Part shown: positions 1 to 11,800 of the stretch, one piece after another
Position numbering within the stretch: the stretch's first letter is position 1
Layout of the letters: each line of letters starts with the position of its first letter
From: Heterotrichella gracilis
Lineage: Eukaryota; Sar; Xanthophyceae; Tribonematales; Xanthonemataceae
Assembly (NCBI GenBank): GCA_032358255.1
Contig: JAULBX010004777.1
Coordinates: forward strand, 62,001 to 126,000
DNA: 64,000 nt
Direction of reading: 5' to 3'
Notes under the pieces: model-generated
Seen by the model: only the letters and a program-made list of their open reading frames with translations
The model's database searches: none
What the model was told of the DNA's origin: nothing
Position numbers and translations under genes: made by a program

Positions 1-776
1 TGGCTTGACCGTCAGAGGGTGGGAGACAACTGGATGAGCAGTGCCCACAATGCATTTACCTGCAGCAGAAAACAATGGGGTGTTTCGCTTGCTCGACAGG
101 GTTTATGCGGTTCAATAACAACGGGTTGAGGGTTGCAGGCCTTGCAAAAACGGGCACACCCACCTCAAGCTGTTTCCAAAGGTGTCGACTGGTTACGAGT
201 TTGGGCAAGGCGAGGCTCGCCGGGCGAGCGGTGACAAGTCGATAGAAGCTGTGTCCTATACTGGTTGTTTTCCCTGACTCTTTACAAGGGGTCTGCTTGA
301 TGCGTTTGTGAGATACTTTCGCGTGGTGTGGCTTGAGCATTCCTCACTCTTTGCGCTCGGTTCTGTTTCATAACGACCCGTCGCGACGATAACCTTTGGC
401 GACGTTGCATGAACAAGGCAGGTGCTGTCAGGGGTATTACAATAGGACTAGAATAGTTCTGTAGGAAACAAGAGCAACAATATATATTGCTAAATAATAT
501 ATATAAAGAATATACCTTTCGTTCCTATTTTAATGCCCTTGGCAAAGGCTTATAAATCTGTGACACAACGTGCAAACACATTGAAGACAATCTGTAGAAG
601 AATTGCCTCTCTTTCACACCCAGCCTTCCAAACACACCCCATAACTACCCTCAACCACACATCCACCCACGACCTTGGTGTAACAACAAAGTTAAGCCAA
701 TCTTCAGCACCGTCAAGCACTGAACAGGACAGACACCAAATGACCTTCATTGCACCGCTGGGTCCAAACTGTGCGG
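1..776. other. Unassigned flank, no gene recognised
   Basis: Short open frames occur here, including a 94-codon minus-strand frame at 56-340, but none shows a recognisable domain, plausible splice structure or biased composition. The stretch near 480-530 is AT-rich (TA-rich runs) and could be a 3' or promoter region. I see no repeat linking it to the duplication that starts at 812. Confidence 0.3.
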
Positions 777-1902
777 TCACTCCCTTGCCATGCCAGCACC
801 CCTGCCTGGCGCAGGCTTGACCTCATGCAGGACCTGCCCCCTGAACTCCTCGTAGACCTGCAGCCACTGGCACTCCTCGGGGTACCTCTCACGCAGCTCA
901 GGTACAGTTTGCAACACCCTGAGCGCGCTGCGGACTCGCTCATCCAGCTTCTTAAGGAGCGAAGGGTGAGCCAGGCAGCTTTCGCCAGTGGCGACGCTGG
1001 CAAACAGCGCTGACAGGTCATTGGCAGACGGTGCCAGCCCAACTGCAGTGTGCTGCGTGCCTGGGTAGCCCTCAGCAAGTGGCGAGCGGCCTGGGCTGGC
1101 GGTGGTAGGGCTCCAGCATTGCTCCCCAAAGCAAACATTCTCTATGAACGCTTTAGCCCCTGACACGACAGCGCCCAGCAACAAGGTTGCCAGTTTTCGC
1201 TCTGCTTCCGCCCCAGTCCTGCGAGGCCCCAGGATGACATCCCTCATGATCAGCTCACTGTTTGCCTTCACGTTTGCCGCTGCCTCCGCTGCCGTCAGTG
1301 GCTGTGTCCCAACCTGGGAGAGGCTGCCCAGCTGCAGCCGTTTGCTAGGTCCCTGTGTGACGGGCGCGTCTCCGAGGCTGTCTGGGCTGGCGCCAGTGCT
1401 GGATGCCACAAGCTGCCTGGCGTTGAAGAGGCGTGACTCGCCAAACTGAGTATCACCCCCGCCAGGCTTGCCCTCATGCAGGATCTGCCCCCTGAACTCC
1501 TCGTAGACCTGCAGCCACTGGCACTCCTCGAGGTACCTCTCACGCAGCTCAGGTACACTTTGCAACACCCTGAGCGCGCTGCGGACTCGCTCATCCAGCT
1601 TCTTAAGGAGCGAAGGGTGAGCCAGGCAGCTTTCGCCAGTGGCGACGCTGGCAAACAGCGCTGACAGGTCATTGGCAGACGGTGCCAGCCCAACTGCAGT
1701 GTGCTGCGTGCCTGGGTAGCCCTCAGCAAGTGGCGAGCGGCCTGGGCTGGCGGTGGTAGGGCTCCAGCATTGCTCCCCAAAGCAAACATTCTCTATGAAC
1801 GCTTTAGCCCCTGACACGACACTGCCCAGGTGTGCGCCTACTCGACCTATAGTAGCTACCTCAATCGCTTTGTGTGGTACATCTAAAGCTGTGTCTTGTA
1901 AT
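777..1902 (-). CDS. Hypothetical protein with an internal duplication (3' part of a gene)
   Basis: A long minus-strand open frame ends at TGA 777-779. It stays open upstream to about 1902 but has no ATG at its 5' end, so it is probably an internal or terminal exon of a larger gene. A possible acceptor lies near 1825 (TGGGCAG). The product holds two copies of a module of about 120 residues (..SGAKAFIENVCFGEQCW.. to ..LQVYEEFRGQ..), joined by a linker of about 95 residues containing KANSELIMRDVILGPRR. The second copy ends in a divergent tail after HEVKPAPG. No known domain is recognised. The frame is open through both DNA copies and the linker, which favours real coding. It could also be a fragment of a repeat-associated gene. 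Confidence 0.4.
812..1178 (-). repeat. Direct repeat copy B (367 bp)
   Basis: It matches 1463-1829 with only a handful of substitutions across 367 bp, at an exact offset of 651 bp. It codes the C-terminal copy of the duplicated module in the hypothetical protein. The near-identity implies a recent duplication or ongoing gene conversion. Confidence 0.9.
1463..1829 (-). repeat. Direct repeat copy A (367 bp)
   Basis: Partner of 812-1178. The copies are in the same orientation and reading frame, separated by 284 bp of unique coding sequence. The right boundary falls next to a possible splice acceptor on the minus strand, so the duplicated unit may start at an exon edge. Confidence 0.9.
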
Positions 1903-2611
1903 TAGTGTTTCCTAACTTCACATACCAGCAAGCGGTACTTTTGAAACGTCTGCAAACTGCTTTTGCATCTGGGTTGGCTTGTACGTTCCTGAGCTGCATG
2001 CATGCACAAGGCAGGTCCTGAGTTAGCCCTAATCCCTTGCGAACCCTCCCGTTTAAAGGGTGGCTGTACCTTCTGTCGTGAGCACGGATACCAATTTAAG
2101 AACCTTCGTGCCTTTGGGGCCCGTAAGTAAACGCCGGCGTTATGTTCTGGTTGGACAGAAGGGTCTCCGTGGAATGCATGCAAATTTTCCCAGATGCATG
2201 CAACCTTTCCCAGGATTGCAATGCATGCATGCATCTGTGTCAACTCCAAATACTTGCTGAGAAAGCGGGGGTAAAGCTACCACACTGGACTCGGAAAATG
2301 ATTTGCACCTGAGGTGAGTATATGTCCGTTGAAGCGAGGCATGTGCACCCTTTCAATCCGTTGCATGGCCTGACTACAGCCTTTTGCCCTCATGCCGTTG
2401 CCCAACCCCAAACACGCCCCATCTGTTTGGCTGCAGTGAAATACGTGGTGGGCGATCATGGATCTGACCTCCATGTTCCTACCAAGTCCCCCTGGCAGCA
2501 GTTATTCTCACCGCTTCCCGAGCCTGTCCCTGGAGGTTTTACAGTACAGCCCACCATTGTCTGTCCACTTTCTTTCTTTACTCTGCAGTACCGCTTCGAA
2601 GGCATCCACCT
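1903..2611. other. Intergenic / 5' region of the F-box gene
   Basis: No gene is recognised. It contains a cluster of GCATGC/ATGCAT words (about 2177-2235), with two imperfect copies of a GATGCATGCAA..TTTCCCAG unit. A pyrimidine-rich tract ending CTCTGCAG at 2581-2588 is a good splice acceptor 24 bp before the F-box ATG, so the F-box gene probably has a 5'-UTR intron here. Confidence 0.4.
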
Positions 2612-4081
2612 ATGGCGGGCACACGCACCCTGCACATCCACGACCTGCCAGACGGCTGCCTTGTCACCATCTCCACCAAATTCAACCAGATGCACCAGTA
2701 CAACCCCGCCGCCACAGCCCAGCTGACCCTGGTGTGTACCAAGTGGCAGGACCTGCTGCGGGGCCTCAGTGGTGTGTGGGAGACCATCAACCTGGAACAC
2801 CAAGAGCGGAGCACCGAGGGGCTGCAAGCACGCATTGCTTGGCTGGGGAACAGGCTACCTGTCACCAAAAACCTGGATTTGGGGTGGTGTACGCGGGTGT
2901 GGAGCCCCTACAATGTTCACCAGGTGCTGGGTGCCGTGAACCCATCCGTGCTGCAGTCACTTGCAAAGCTGCAAGTGGCGCCATCAGCCAGTGCCACATT
3001 CTTGTGCAAGCAGCTGTGCGCACTGACCCGCCTCATCCGCCTGGCCATCAACGCCGACCCACGCAGCAGCAGTGTGCGAAGTACCTTGAGCCAGCTGTCC
3101 ACCTTGACCCAGCTGAAGGACCTGGGCTTCACCTCATGGTGGAACGCCCCAGGGGAAGCAGTGCGTGTACCGCTACCTTACCTTCCCAGCCTCACCCACC
3201 TCACTGCCGGGTTTATGCTGAGTGAGGAGAATGTGTGCGGCGTGCCCAACTTGCAGCGCTGCACGCTGGAGTTGCACTTGGGCAGCCTTGGGCCCCGCCG
3301 CGTCCCAGCAAACATGTCCTGACTGACTTCCCTCCTCAGCCTCACCTTAGAGACAGAAGGCGGCACACCTGTGGAGTTTCCAGCCGACTGTTTCCCTTCC
3401 TCGCTGGTAGACCTCCAGCTGAGCACAAATGGGAAAGGAATCGGCGTTTCCATGAGGGGTGCTCCTTTCCCAGCGCTCCTGCCAGCCCTGGCTCCACTGC
3501 CCAACCTGCGCAGCCTGATGGTGCTGTGCTTCCCCATCAGCGACATGGCCGCCATACTGTCAAGGCTCACGCACCTGGAGGAGCTTGGGGTCACACACAA
3601 CCAGGAGGAAAATGAAGATGGCGACGGGGCCCAGGTGCTACCCATCCCAGTCATGCCACACCTGACGCAGCTCGTGCTTACAGTCCTCAACTGCTGTATA
3701 GACTCTACTCCACCCCACTTTGAGCTTCCCATGCCCCAACATCTGCACCCAGACCTGCGTTGCCACAGCTGGGAGCATTACAAGTACATGTCCAGCAAAC
3801 CCCGCCAAGGCTTTACCCTAATTGAGGGTCCAGGCTCAATGCTGAGCTTGCAGGGCAGGCATGGCAGGTACACTATGCAGCAGCAGAAAGCCAATCCGTA
3901 TTCAGTGACTATCAGTACAAGCCGGGAAGTTTCTTGTGATGCTGGCGTGCAAGTGCTGGGCCCAGCAGATCGTGCTGCACAGTTTGATGAGTGGTCCCTT
4001 GCCCATACCTGGTTGACAAGGCAGGCACAGTTCAGTACTGCAAACTGGTTGAGTATGAATTTAGCTGGGTATATTACGTAG
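2612..4081 (+). CDS. F-box / leucine-rich-repeat protein, interrupted by one in-frame TGA
   Basis: The start ATG at 2612 opens MAGTRTLHIHDLPDGCLVTI, followed by ..LVCTKWQDLLRG..VWETINLEHQE. This is the pattern of an F-box, which binds Skp1 in SCF ubiquitin ligases. Leucine-rich repeats follow (LTQLKDLGF, LPSLTHLTAGF, LPNLRSLMVL, LTHLEELGVTHN) and would bind the substrate. The frame meets TGA at 3320-3322, then stays open in the same frame to TAG at 4079-4081, still with repeat-like sequence directly after the stop (LTSLLSLTLE). Either the gene is a young pseudogene, the stop is an error or polymorphism, or a very short intron removes it (a 24-nt GT..CAG segment spans it, improbably short). 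The last 100 or so residues no longer look like repeats. Confidence 0.6.
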
Positions 4082-4942
4082 CGTACACGTGCATATAAGA
4101 ATTGGTTTTCAACTGATATGTACATAGTGGCATATGCCTTTAGACAATTGTTTTCAAATGTGACGAAGTTCTGTAGAGTCCACTGCTTTTGGTAGAAGAA
4201 GAAAGAAAGAAAGGGAACGCACAGAGGCGCAGTTAGGGGGCCACTGGCTCGCACCAGGGCACCACTGCTTTTGGTAAATTATGAGGTTTACAGTCTCAAA
4301 CTGAGTGTGGTGCGCAATCAGTCTCAAGACTGTTAAGAAAATATTTTCATGAGCCTCCATTGAGCAATGCACAGCGTGGTGGGGTCATGACACTGTTTGT
4401 GGGGGATGAATGTCACAGGAGGATAATCTGGGGGATCGTAATCGGAAGGGTTGCTGCTGTATAACTATATATATATACTGGGCCCCACTGGCAGTGGCTC
4501 TCAGAAAAGAGAAGAACAAGATGGCCTAGCAACCACGCACAGCCCCCATGCAAAAAGGGGGGCAATTAGGAAACATGTCCCTTGCAAGGCATCATGCATG
4601 TGGTAGCATGTGTAGTGGTTTGCTGAGGGAACAGTGGAACATACCATTAAAGGTGCGGGGGCCTAGAAAAAACTACTCCTCCCTGCAGGCAAGAGGGGCC
4701 CAGTCTGGGAGTGGGCACAAGGCCCTCATTGTCCATGGCAAATTTCACAGCGGTATAAGAAATTCACACAAGAAAGCAAACATGTTTATACCTTGCAGCA
4801 GCCTAAGGCTACCAAACCATTATTACTATACTATATCGTTGCAGACACAACAACCCCAACGGCTTTCAAGCAATAATACAAAATGGTACATGGGCGCCCA
4901 TGGCGCCAATAGCTGCCTCGCCAGCTCAATTTAAGCTGCGCC
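4082..4942. other. Intergenic region
   Basis: Lies between the convergent F-box gene (plus) and the BORCS8-like gene (minus). It holds a short direct repeat around CACTGCTTTTGGTA (about 4180 and 4262) and an alternating TA run near 4467-4478. No gene is recognised. Confidence 0.4.
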
Positions 4943-6347
4943 TCACCCGCGGCACTGACACCCCACCCCCCACCCCCTGCCCTCTGATGGGGCTGCTTGC
5001 ACGACTCCCCACCCGGCTTCCCCCATCCCCCACAGCACTGGGGCGGCGGGGGGACCACCACCAATCCGTCGCTGCACCACCCCCGCCCCCCACCTGGCTC
5101 CGCTCGTGCGCTGCCAGCTGGCGGTTGCACTGCTCCAGCTGGCGCTGCATGTATTGCAAGGTATGGGACCCTTGGTCCTTGAGGTAGGCGACAGTGGTGG
5201 AGGCGGCTTCGGCATCGCTGCGCGCGTTCTGGGTGAAAGGGGGGAGGGGGGAGGGGTCAAGGTGGTGGGGGTGAGAACGGATGGGGTGGGCCAAGTGGCC
5301 ACAGGTAATGGGAAAGAAGAGGTCGGGGTACGGGAGGGAGGCGATGGCAATGGGGTTGCGGTTGCACTGTCCCAGCTGGTGCTGCAAGTGGTGCAGGGCA
5401 TGGGGTCCTTGATCATTCAGATAGGTGACAGTGGTGGAGGCGGCTTGGGTATTGCTGCCAGTATCCGGGTGACAAGAGGGGTGGGGTTGGGGGTTCATGA
5501 CACATGGGGTGGGGTGGAGTGGAGGAGCAAGGGCGGGAAGGTGCCGAGGCGAGGAAGAGGGGGAGAGGCAAAGGTCAGGACAGGGGGAGGGGACGCAGGG
5601 CAGGTACAGCTTCACTTGGACAACATGCATGTGGCATGCTGCTGCAGCCGAGTAGCTGCCATGGCACAGCGTGCTGCACGTGTCCTGAATGATCAAGGGC
5701 CCATGTCCCCTTGAGGGTAATTCAGTGTATGCAAACACATACCTGGAAGAGGGTAATCGGCACATTTCAGGGTTTTAGGCATGAAGGTATTCCTGGTGCC
5801 ATATGCCAATGGGTTAGGGATAAAAGTTGGATTCAAAGGCTAGGACTTTCTGCCCACCTGCACTGAACCTGTCAGCTCAGCCAGCTTCTCTTTTGCAGCC
5901 ACCAGCTCCTCAGCAGACCCTCGAACATGTTCCTGAACCCCACACAAGGGTTAAGGGTTTTTCAGGGGCTCGATACTACCAAGGTGGCTAAAGTGTAAGG
6001 TTGTACGTTTGACGAGCAAAGACAACTGCTCTGAGAGATAAGTGAGGTGCAGGGTGTGCCGCGTGTGTGGGTAGGGCAGCTGGTGTCGACCTGTGGCCAT
6101 GCGGATGCAACATGGCCCATACCGCAGACGGGGAAGCCAGTTAAAGTGCCTCGCTGCGCAAGGGTCTCCTGAACTAGGGTTTGATGCCATGCGAGCACCA
6201 GTGCCGTGGTTTTGGGGTCTGGGTGCACCCTGACAGGGTTGGATGGGGTGTAGGGTTTTGCCCGCACCCGCACGTAGAATAACCCCACCGAGGGTTGGTT
6301 GGCCAGCTGCTTCACTGCCAGCTCAGCAGCAACATGGAGGGCGTGCA
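4943..6347 (-). CDS. BORCS8: BORCS8-like subunit of the BLOC-one-related complex (5' end incomplete)
   Basis: Recognisable exons on the minus strand are 6268-6347, 5858-5932 and 5094-5228, possibly ending in a tiny exon at 4943-4954 (stop 4943-4945). The joins give ..ELAVKQLANQPSVGLF.. followed by REHVRGSAEELV. This parallels the family signature LANEPSVALYRLQEHVRRS of animal BORCS8 (MEF2BNB), which is a subunit of BORC, the complex coupling lysosomes to the Arl8/kinesin machinery. Exon lengths 80, 75 and 135 keep one frame. The third exon is helical (AEAASTTVAYLKDQG..LEQCNRQL), as expected for the C-terminal part. The first exon is not certain. A candidate is 6789-6873 (ATG 6871-6873, donor G|GTACG), which joins in phase. 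The intron holds a dead copy of the third exon. Assignment rests on one conserved block, so it is moderate. Confidence 0.55.
5373..5470 (-). pseudogene. Decayed duplicate of the BORCS8-like third exon, in the intron
   Basis: The minus strand reads QAASTTVTYLNDQGPH..LGQCNRN, closely matching AEAASTTVAYLKDQGSH..LEQCNRQ of the exon at 5094-5228, about 240 bp away. The acceptor of the working copy reads CACCCAG|AAC. The equivalent site here reads CACCCGGATA, so its AG is gone, and the donor is also missing. It therefore looks like a tandem exon duplicate that no longer splices. A 14-nt inverted match to its centre lies at 5685-5698. Confidence 0.6.
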
Positions 6348-8869
6348 CTGCACCACACAGGGGTTGAGTGAGACTTTAGGGTTTTCGATGTAGGGTTGAA
6401 GTAGGGTTGGGTTGCAACGTGCACTGATAGCTCACGTGCATTGCAGCAGTGCGCAAAGGAGAACACTGCACAGAAGGCAAGATGCTTGGTCTACCGCCAG
6501 TGCTCGTGGCAGGCTTTGGGCAGTGCAGGAATATACCCTATACCCTTATGCTTGCTTGCACGTAGTACTCCTTTTTACAAACAGGGTGGAGCAAGTATGG
6601 AGGGTGCAGACTTTGGCCAGGCCCGTAGCAAAGACATCCAGCCCTAAAGTATGGTTTGTGCATCCTTCGGGCAACCCAGGCCAGGCTCGCTGCATGTGTG
6701 GCGTCGATATGCATGCATAAGGCACTGGCCAAGGTGAATATCCCCTTTGCCAGAGTACAAGCGTCTACCCCGTAGTGCCGCAACGTACCAGCCAACAAAT
6801 AACAATAGTTACAGCGCTGCAAGTTAGCCGATGCTTTTAACCAGGGTGGAAAGGCCTGTTGCCAGGAAGCCATCACAACACGCTTGTGACATCGCTTGAA
6901 GGGGGCTTGTAAGGCATACCTTGCGCACTCAGCCCGTCATCTTGGGCTCCTGCCATGAGCCTCCAGTACACCCCCTACGAGGCAGCTCTGCTCATGTCAC
7001 CGTCCCAAAGCGTGCACACAGTCCCCTGTTTGTGACGGGGTCGACAAGCCAGGGACTCTATCACACCACTAGTACTGCTCTTCCCTTTTTGTGACGCCAA
7101 GCAACGACCGCTGTCGGGTCAGCAACTCGGACGTCAAGGGGTACACGTGCCCGTTAGGTGGGTGCGCACTGGGGGGTTGTTGATGCCGTTTGCACATGCG
7201 GGGATGCGGTGTTCTATGCTAACGGCCGGACGATTTAAGCGTGTGCCAACAAGCGTCCAACGCTGGTAGCAGTTCCGCCACGGGTTTATCATGGCAAGGT
7301 GTTGCAGTGTCCTGGGATTGCTTCTGAGGAACCCTAGTGTAGGGTTCAGAGCCTAAACCCTACAACTCCCATGGACTGAGTGGTGAGGCCTCCAGCCTCA
7401 AGAGGTTCCCTGCCGTGCCTTAATGACCACCGCCAGTGACTTAGAGATCACATGTGGTACAACCCCTGGCCACTGACGCCACCTTGATGCAGCACACGGG
7501 TGCGCATGCTGGGGCGCTAGAGCCTGAGGCAGCGGCAGGTATCACCAAAGGTCCACTTGCACTGCTCGCATGTACTATAAGCAAGATGACAGCCTGTAGA
7601 CACAGCATCACCAACGAATAAATTGCAACCATTTACAGGAAACTACAAGGGTGGTCATGACGTATGCGGCAGCAGTAGCCCACGCCCAACGGGAGGTGCA
7701 ACGGCAGCCGCTGTAACAAGCAGCAATCAAATTGGAAAACACTATATGAAACTAAAGCGCATCACGGCATAAACACAACAAAACACAGCTAATCAAACAC
7801 TGAGATCACTACAAGGTTCACAACAAGTTCTAGAGCGGAAGGCCCCTTCTAAGAACAAATGGAAAAAACTCGATGCTATGCGGGTGGCATGGCAGTGGAA
7901 GAATGGCAAGCATGATGTGACAGACAGGCTCACAAACAATGGCAATTATTATCACGACACAGTTGAAAATGAAGAAATGCTACCCACACCAATGACCTTA
8001 GGACAAACCGAGGCACGAACACTACTACTGGCTAAAGCAAGCAAACAGACAAGGACTAAACACCACAAGCAGCCACAGAACACTTCACACTGGTCCATGG
8101 AACACAAGGCGAGACAAAGCAATTGACTATGTATTGCCGCAGTTTGCTCCACACACAAGATGTGTTCAAAATCTACTCTGATCCAAAACAGGCGCTTCTG
8201 TCAAAATGATCAGAAACACGCTGAGTGTGACAAGGGCTGTGAACACAGTCACGGTTACGTAACGGGGAGCTACCCATATTGCACATGCATTGGGTCTTGC
8301 AACTAAAGCAAACGATCATGAGACGCCGTTCCTAATCACCACAGCGCACACGATAATACAGACGCTCATATGGCGCCGTTGCGGTTACCGCAGCACACAC
8401 AACAAAACTCAAATGCAACAGTGGCGATCATTAGGCACGGCATCAACCATACACCCTAAACCACCTGTGCAACCCCGCAAAGGTAGTACATCACGGAAAA
8501 TTCATTGAGGAAAATTGAAATGCGCAATAATTGTATACCAACTGCAGCCAGCTGGGCATGTAGACCAGCCAGCCATTGGTGCGCTGCATGCAGGATGCAT
8601 GTGGATTGTGGGTTCATTGAGGGCATTGCCAGCAGCAAATTCGACATAGAAGATACAGGAGCACTCTCGATTTAAACATACGTTAGGTGGAGAGGCCCGC
8701 TGGCGCAAGTGTACACTGCATGACCCCCATGCCCTTGGTATTCCCTAAACCCTAATCCCTAAATTCCTCTGCCGCCCAGAAGCCCAGGCAGGTTGCTGCA
8801 GCCTGCAAAGAATATGTATGTGTACAAGCAACTCTCCAGCGTTCCGTCAGTCGCACCCACGCTGTGCCT
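6348..8869. other. Long intergenic region
   Basis: Apart from the candidate first exon of the BORCS8-like gene at 6789-6873, I see no supported gene. Short TTTAGGG-like words occur at 6360-6415 and 7320-7365. From about 7700 to 8500 the sequence is rich in ACA/CAA trinucleotides and AT, unlike the coding regions. An open frame at 7878-8126 (plus) has no recognisable features. Confidence 0.35.
8742..8764 (-). repeat. Interstitial telomere-like repeat
   Basis: Three degenerate CCCTAAA-type heptamers in a row, about 105 bp beyond the stop codon of the SAND-domain gene. The unit matches the TTTAGGG telomere type of many green algae and plants. The array is too short to be a chromosome end and belongs to the dispersed intronic set described in the findings. 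Confidence 0.7.
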
Positions 8870-11800
8870 CTAGCTGGCGTGCTCTGATACAGTTTCCTCC
8901 CCAGGTGCGGATGCCAATTTCCCCCTTGCTGCAAGCGCGTCCCGCTCTGCCTGAAGCGCGTGCTCATGTAGAGCTGCCACGATGAACTCCGCCATCTTGG
9001 TGCGCAGGCGGTCAGGCTGGGTGTGGAAGAACTCATACCTGTGCAGCAGAGGGGAGTTCTTGACATGCGCGTCCTTGGGCGGATGCAGCAGCACACAAGT
9101 AAAATAACCAATGGGGGTATGGCGCACAGCCGTACAATTCCCACAGCTCATCAAGCATGCACACCCTGTATAGGGCCTAAAGCTTCTAGGCATTTGCTTG
9201 CATGCAACTGCTCATGCATATCTGCTCATTCACCCTTGAGCATGCTAGCAGGGTGCCCTACAACCCTAGCAGAGCATCGTAGAACCTAGCAAGATGCCCT
9301 CAAACCTAGCAGGGTGTCGTGAAACCCTAGCAGGGCTCCGCACCTGCTGAGCATGGCGTCGTAGAATCCTAGAAGGGTGTCGCTGCGCCGCGCAAACACC
9401 AGCATGGTCTGGAACCTCCCTGACAGCGAGGGCGGGGCCACATCGCTCCCGCTGTCCGCCCCCGCCCTGGGGCTGCTTGTGGCAGCCTCCAGGAGCACCT
9501 CGTCCAGCTGCAGGGCCACTGTGTCCATCCAGCGGGTGATGGTGCGGGGGTCTATCTCTGCGTGGCCGCCAGGTGGCGGCTCCATGAGCGCCGGGGCAGC
9601 GGCGGCGGGGCCTGCCGTGGGGTCAAGGATCAGCTTTTGTGGCTAGGATTTATATCTTATGAAGAGGCAGGGTGCAAGGTAGGAGTGGCGCATAGATGGC
9701 AGGTGACTATTATAGCATTTTGGAGTGGCCAATTAAGCTGTGCATTGCGCCATGCAGCTCATGGGTGCACGCGCTACAAAAGTTACAAGGTGGAGCCTGG
9801 GAATACATGGTACACATGTCGCCTTGCATGCACAGCCCTTTGAAGGCACCAGGATAACATAATGAAAATACATCAAAGTTGCACACCCAAATTCCTAGCC
9901 ACCCACCTCCCCGTTGGCCAAAAGACACAGTGCCCAGTGATGGCTCCTGGAGCACGCTGCGGGTTTGTCGGCTGGCCTCGGCGCCGCCACCTGCCTGGTA
10001 GGGTTTCAGGGCGTCTTCCAGGAACTGTCGGCCCAAGCTCTGTGCGCGTCGCAGAGCATGGCGGTCTCCAGAAAGCGCTGCAGCAGGAAGTAAGGGTTTG
10101 GTCAGCGGCCACGTTCCTGGAACCATACATTGTTTACTCAAATGCCTAGGGCTTGAGGAACGTCATTAGGGTGAGGTGGCATGAGGGATGTGGCGCCCTA
10201 CATCACACTGATAGAGCTGCGTACAGAAAGGTGTTTCACCACAGACTGCTCCCTTCACAAGTTTTGCACCTTGATGTGGAACTACCAATTCGCATGTGGG
10301 TAAGTGGTTACATCTAGTTGCAGAGCCTGTGTGAAGGAAGCAGAGGATACATGGCCTGCCCTCGATTTATGATCTGTGATGCGTGCATATAAGGCTAGGC
10401 CAACTCACCTGAGCGCAGCTTCTTGGGCGGAGGGTGCATCAGCCCATCATCAGAGTTGTCCGAGGCGTGGTCCGCAACCTCCGCGCCCTCCCCATCACCG
10501 GTGCGCAGGCGGCGCTTGTTGGGCGGCAGGCGCTGCGGAATCGCGCCGCTCCCCTCCCCAACATCGTCATGACACCCCCCCTCCCCTTGCACCCCAGCTC
10601 CCCCCCTGGCCACCGGCTGGGCCCTACTTGCCACCTCCAACGCGGGCCGCACGCTGCGCGCCACAAACCGCGCCTCCTCCCCGTGATTCTGCACCACATT
10701 TTCCCCCTTGTCCCCCCCATGCTCCCCCTGGTGCTGCGCCAGGTCAGCGGCGAGCTTGGTGGCCACGCGCGCGGCTGCCCGGTCCCTCTTCAGCTCCTGC
10801 AGCTCCTTCTCAACGTCCTCAAAGATTGAGGTGACGCTGATGCCGCTGCCCTGGTGGTACAGCGGGTGCGGGGGCTTGTAGTGGTGCAGAAGCGTGCTCC
10901 CAAGGTCAAGCATCTGCGCAAGGCACACAGGCATGAGTGTGAGTGCAGCGGGCAAGGGGGCATGGAGTACAATCTGTGGCACAGCATTGCATGGCAGTGC
11001 AGTGCAATGGAAGACATGGGTTCCCTCAAATAGCTGGGGGGTGGCGGGAACGCCAGCCCTGTTGCTGGGTGTACACATGGCCAGCCCAGGTGTACGCAGC
11101 AGCAACAAGTACAACGCTCCCCCTCAGTGCACCGCCACATTGGTACCACGTAACAGCCAAGGCGAAATGTGTGCATGCCATGGCGCCATTCCATTGCCCG
11201 AAACTGCCACACAAATCCCCCTGTTATTCCATCCCTGCGCACGCACCTCGCTGTCCCCAAAGTGGGGAGGAGGGGGGGACAACACTGAGAAGGTAGCGGG
11301 GGACACAGGCTGCGCGTCCTCTGCGCCCAGCGCCGGCACCTCAGGCTTAGCTTCACCAAAGTCCAGCAGCTCCACGGGCAGGTGCAGGTCCTCCACAAAG
11401 CGGTCGTTGTACCGCACCTGCGCCACCACACACTTGTAAGCATGCGCCCTAGGCAGCAGCATGTGGGGTGTATCAAATGCATCTCGCTCGAAAGCAAGAT
11501 GTGAGTGTGTGAATGCTTGTTGCCAACTGCTTTTCACCACCAGGTTTCAAAGACGACCCGTGTTTTGCCTGCTTGTTGTTATTGTAGTTGTATGCTGAGT
11601 GTCTCGCCATGCTTCAGTGTGAACATTGGCATGCATTGATCCAGAGGTCACTCCGAGAAGGGTGCTGCGGCGCGCACGGACTGGGTCCCTTGTGGCGTCG
11701 GAGGAAAAATTAGGAAAAACCCCAATCCTAATGCACATTACGAAACAGAATAGAATAGTTTTATAATATACACTAAGATATTAAATAATGGGAGAGCTCC

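Noticed and set aside
3311-3340. Short intron removing the F-box in-frame stop
   Set aside because: The only GT..AG pair that keeps frame is 24 nt long, far below the size of the other introns here, and lacks room for a branch point.
8742-8764. Chromosome end or fused telomere
   Set aside because: Only about three degenerate heptamers, and similar short arrays occur throughout the window inside introns.
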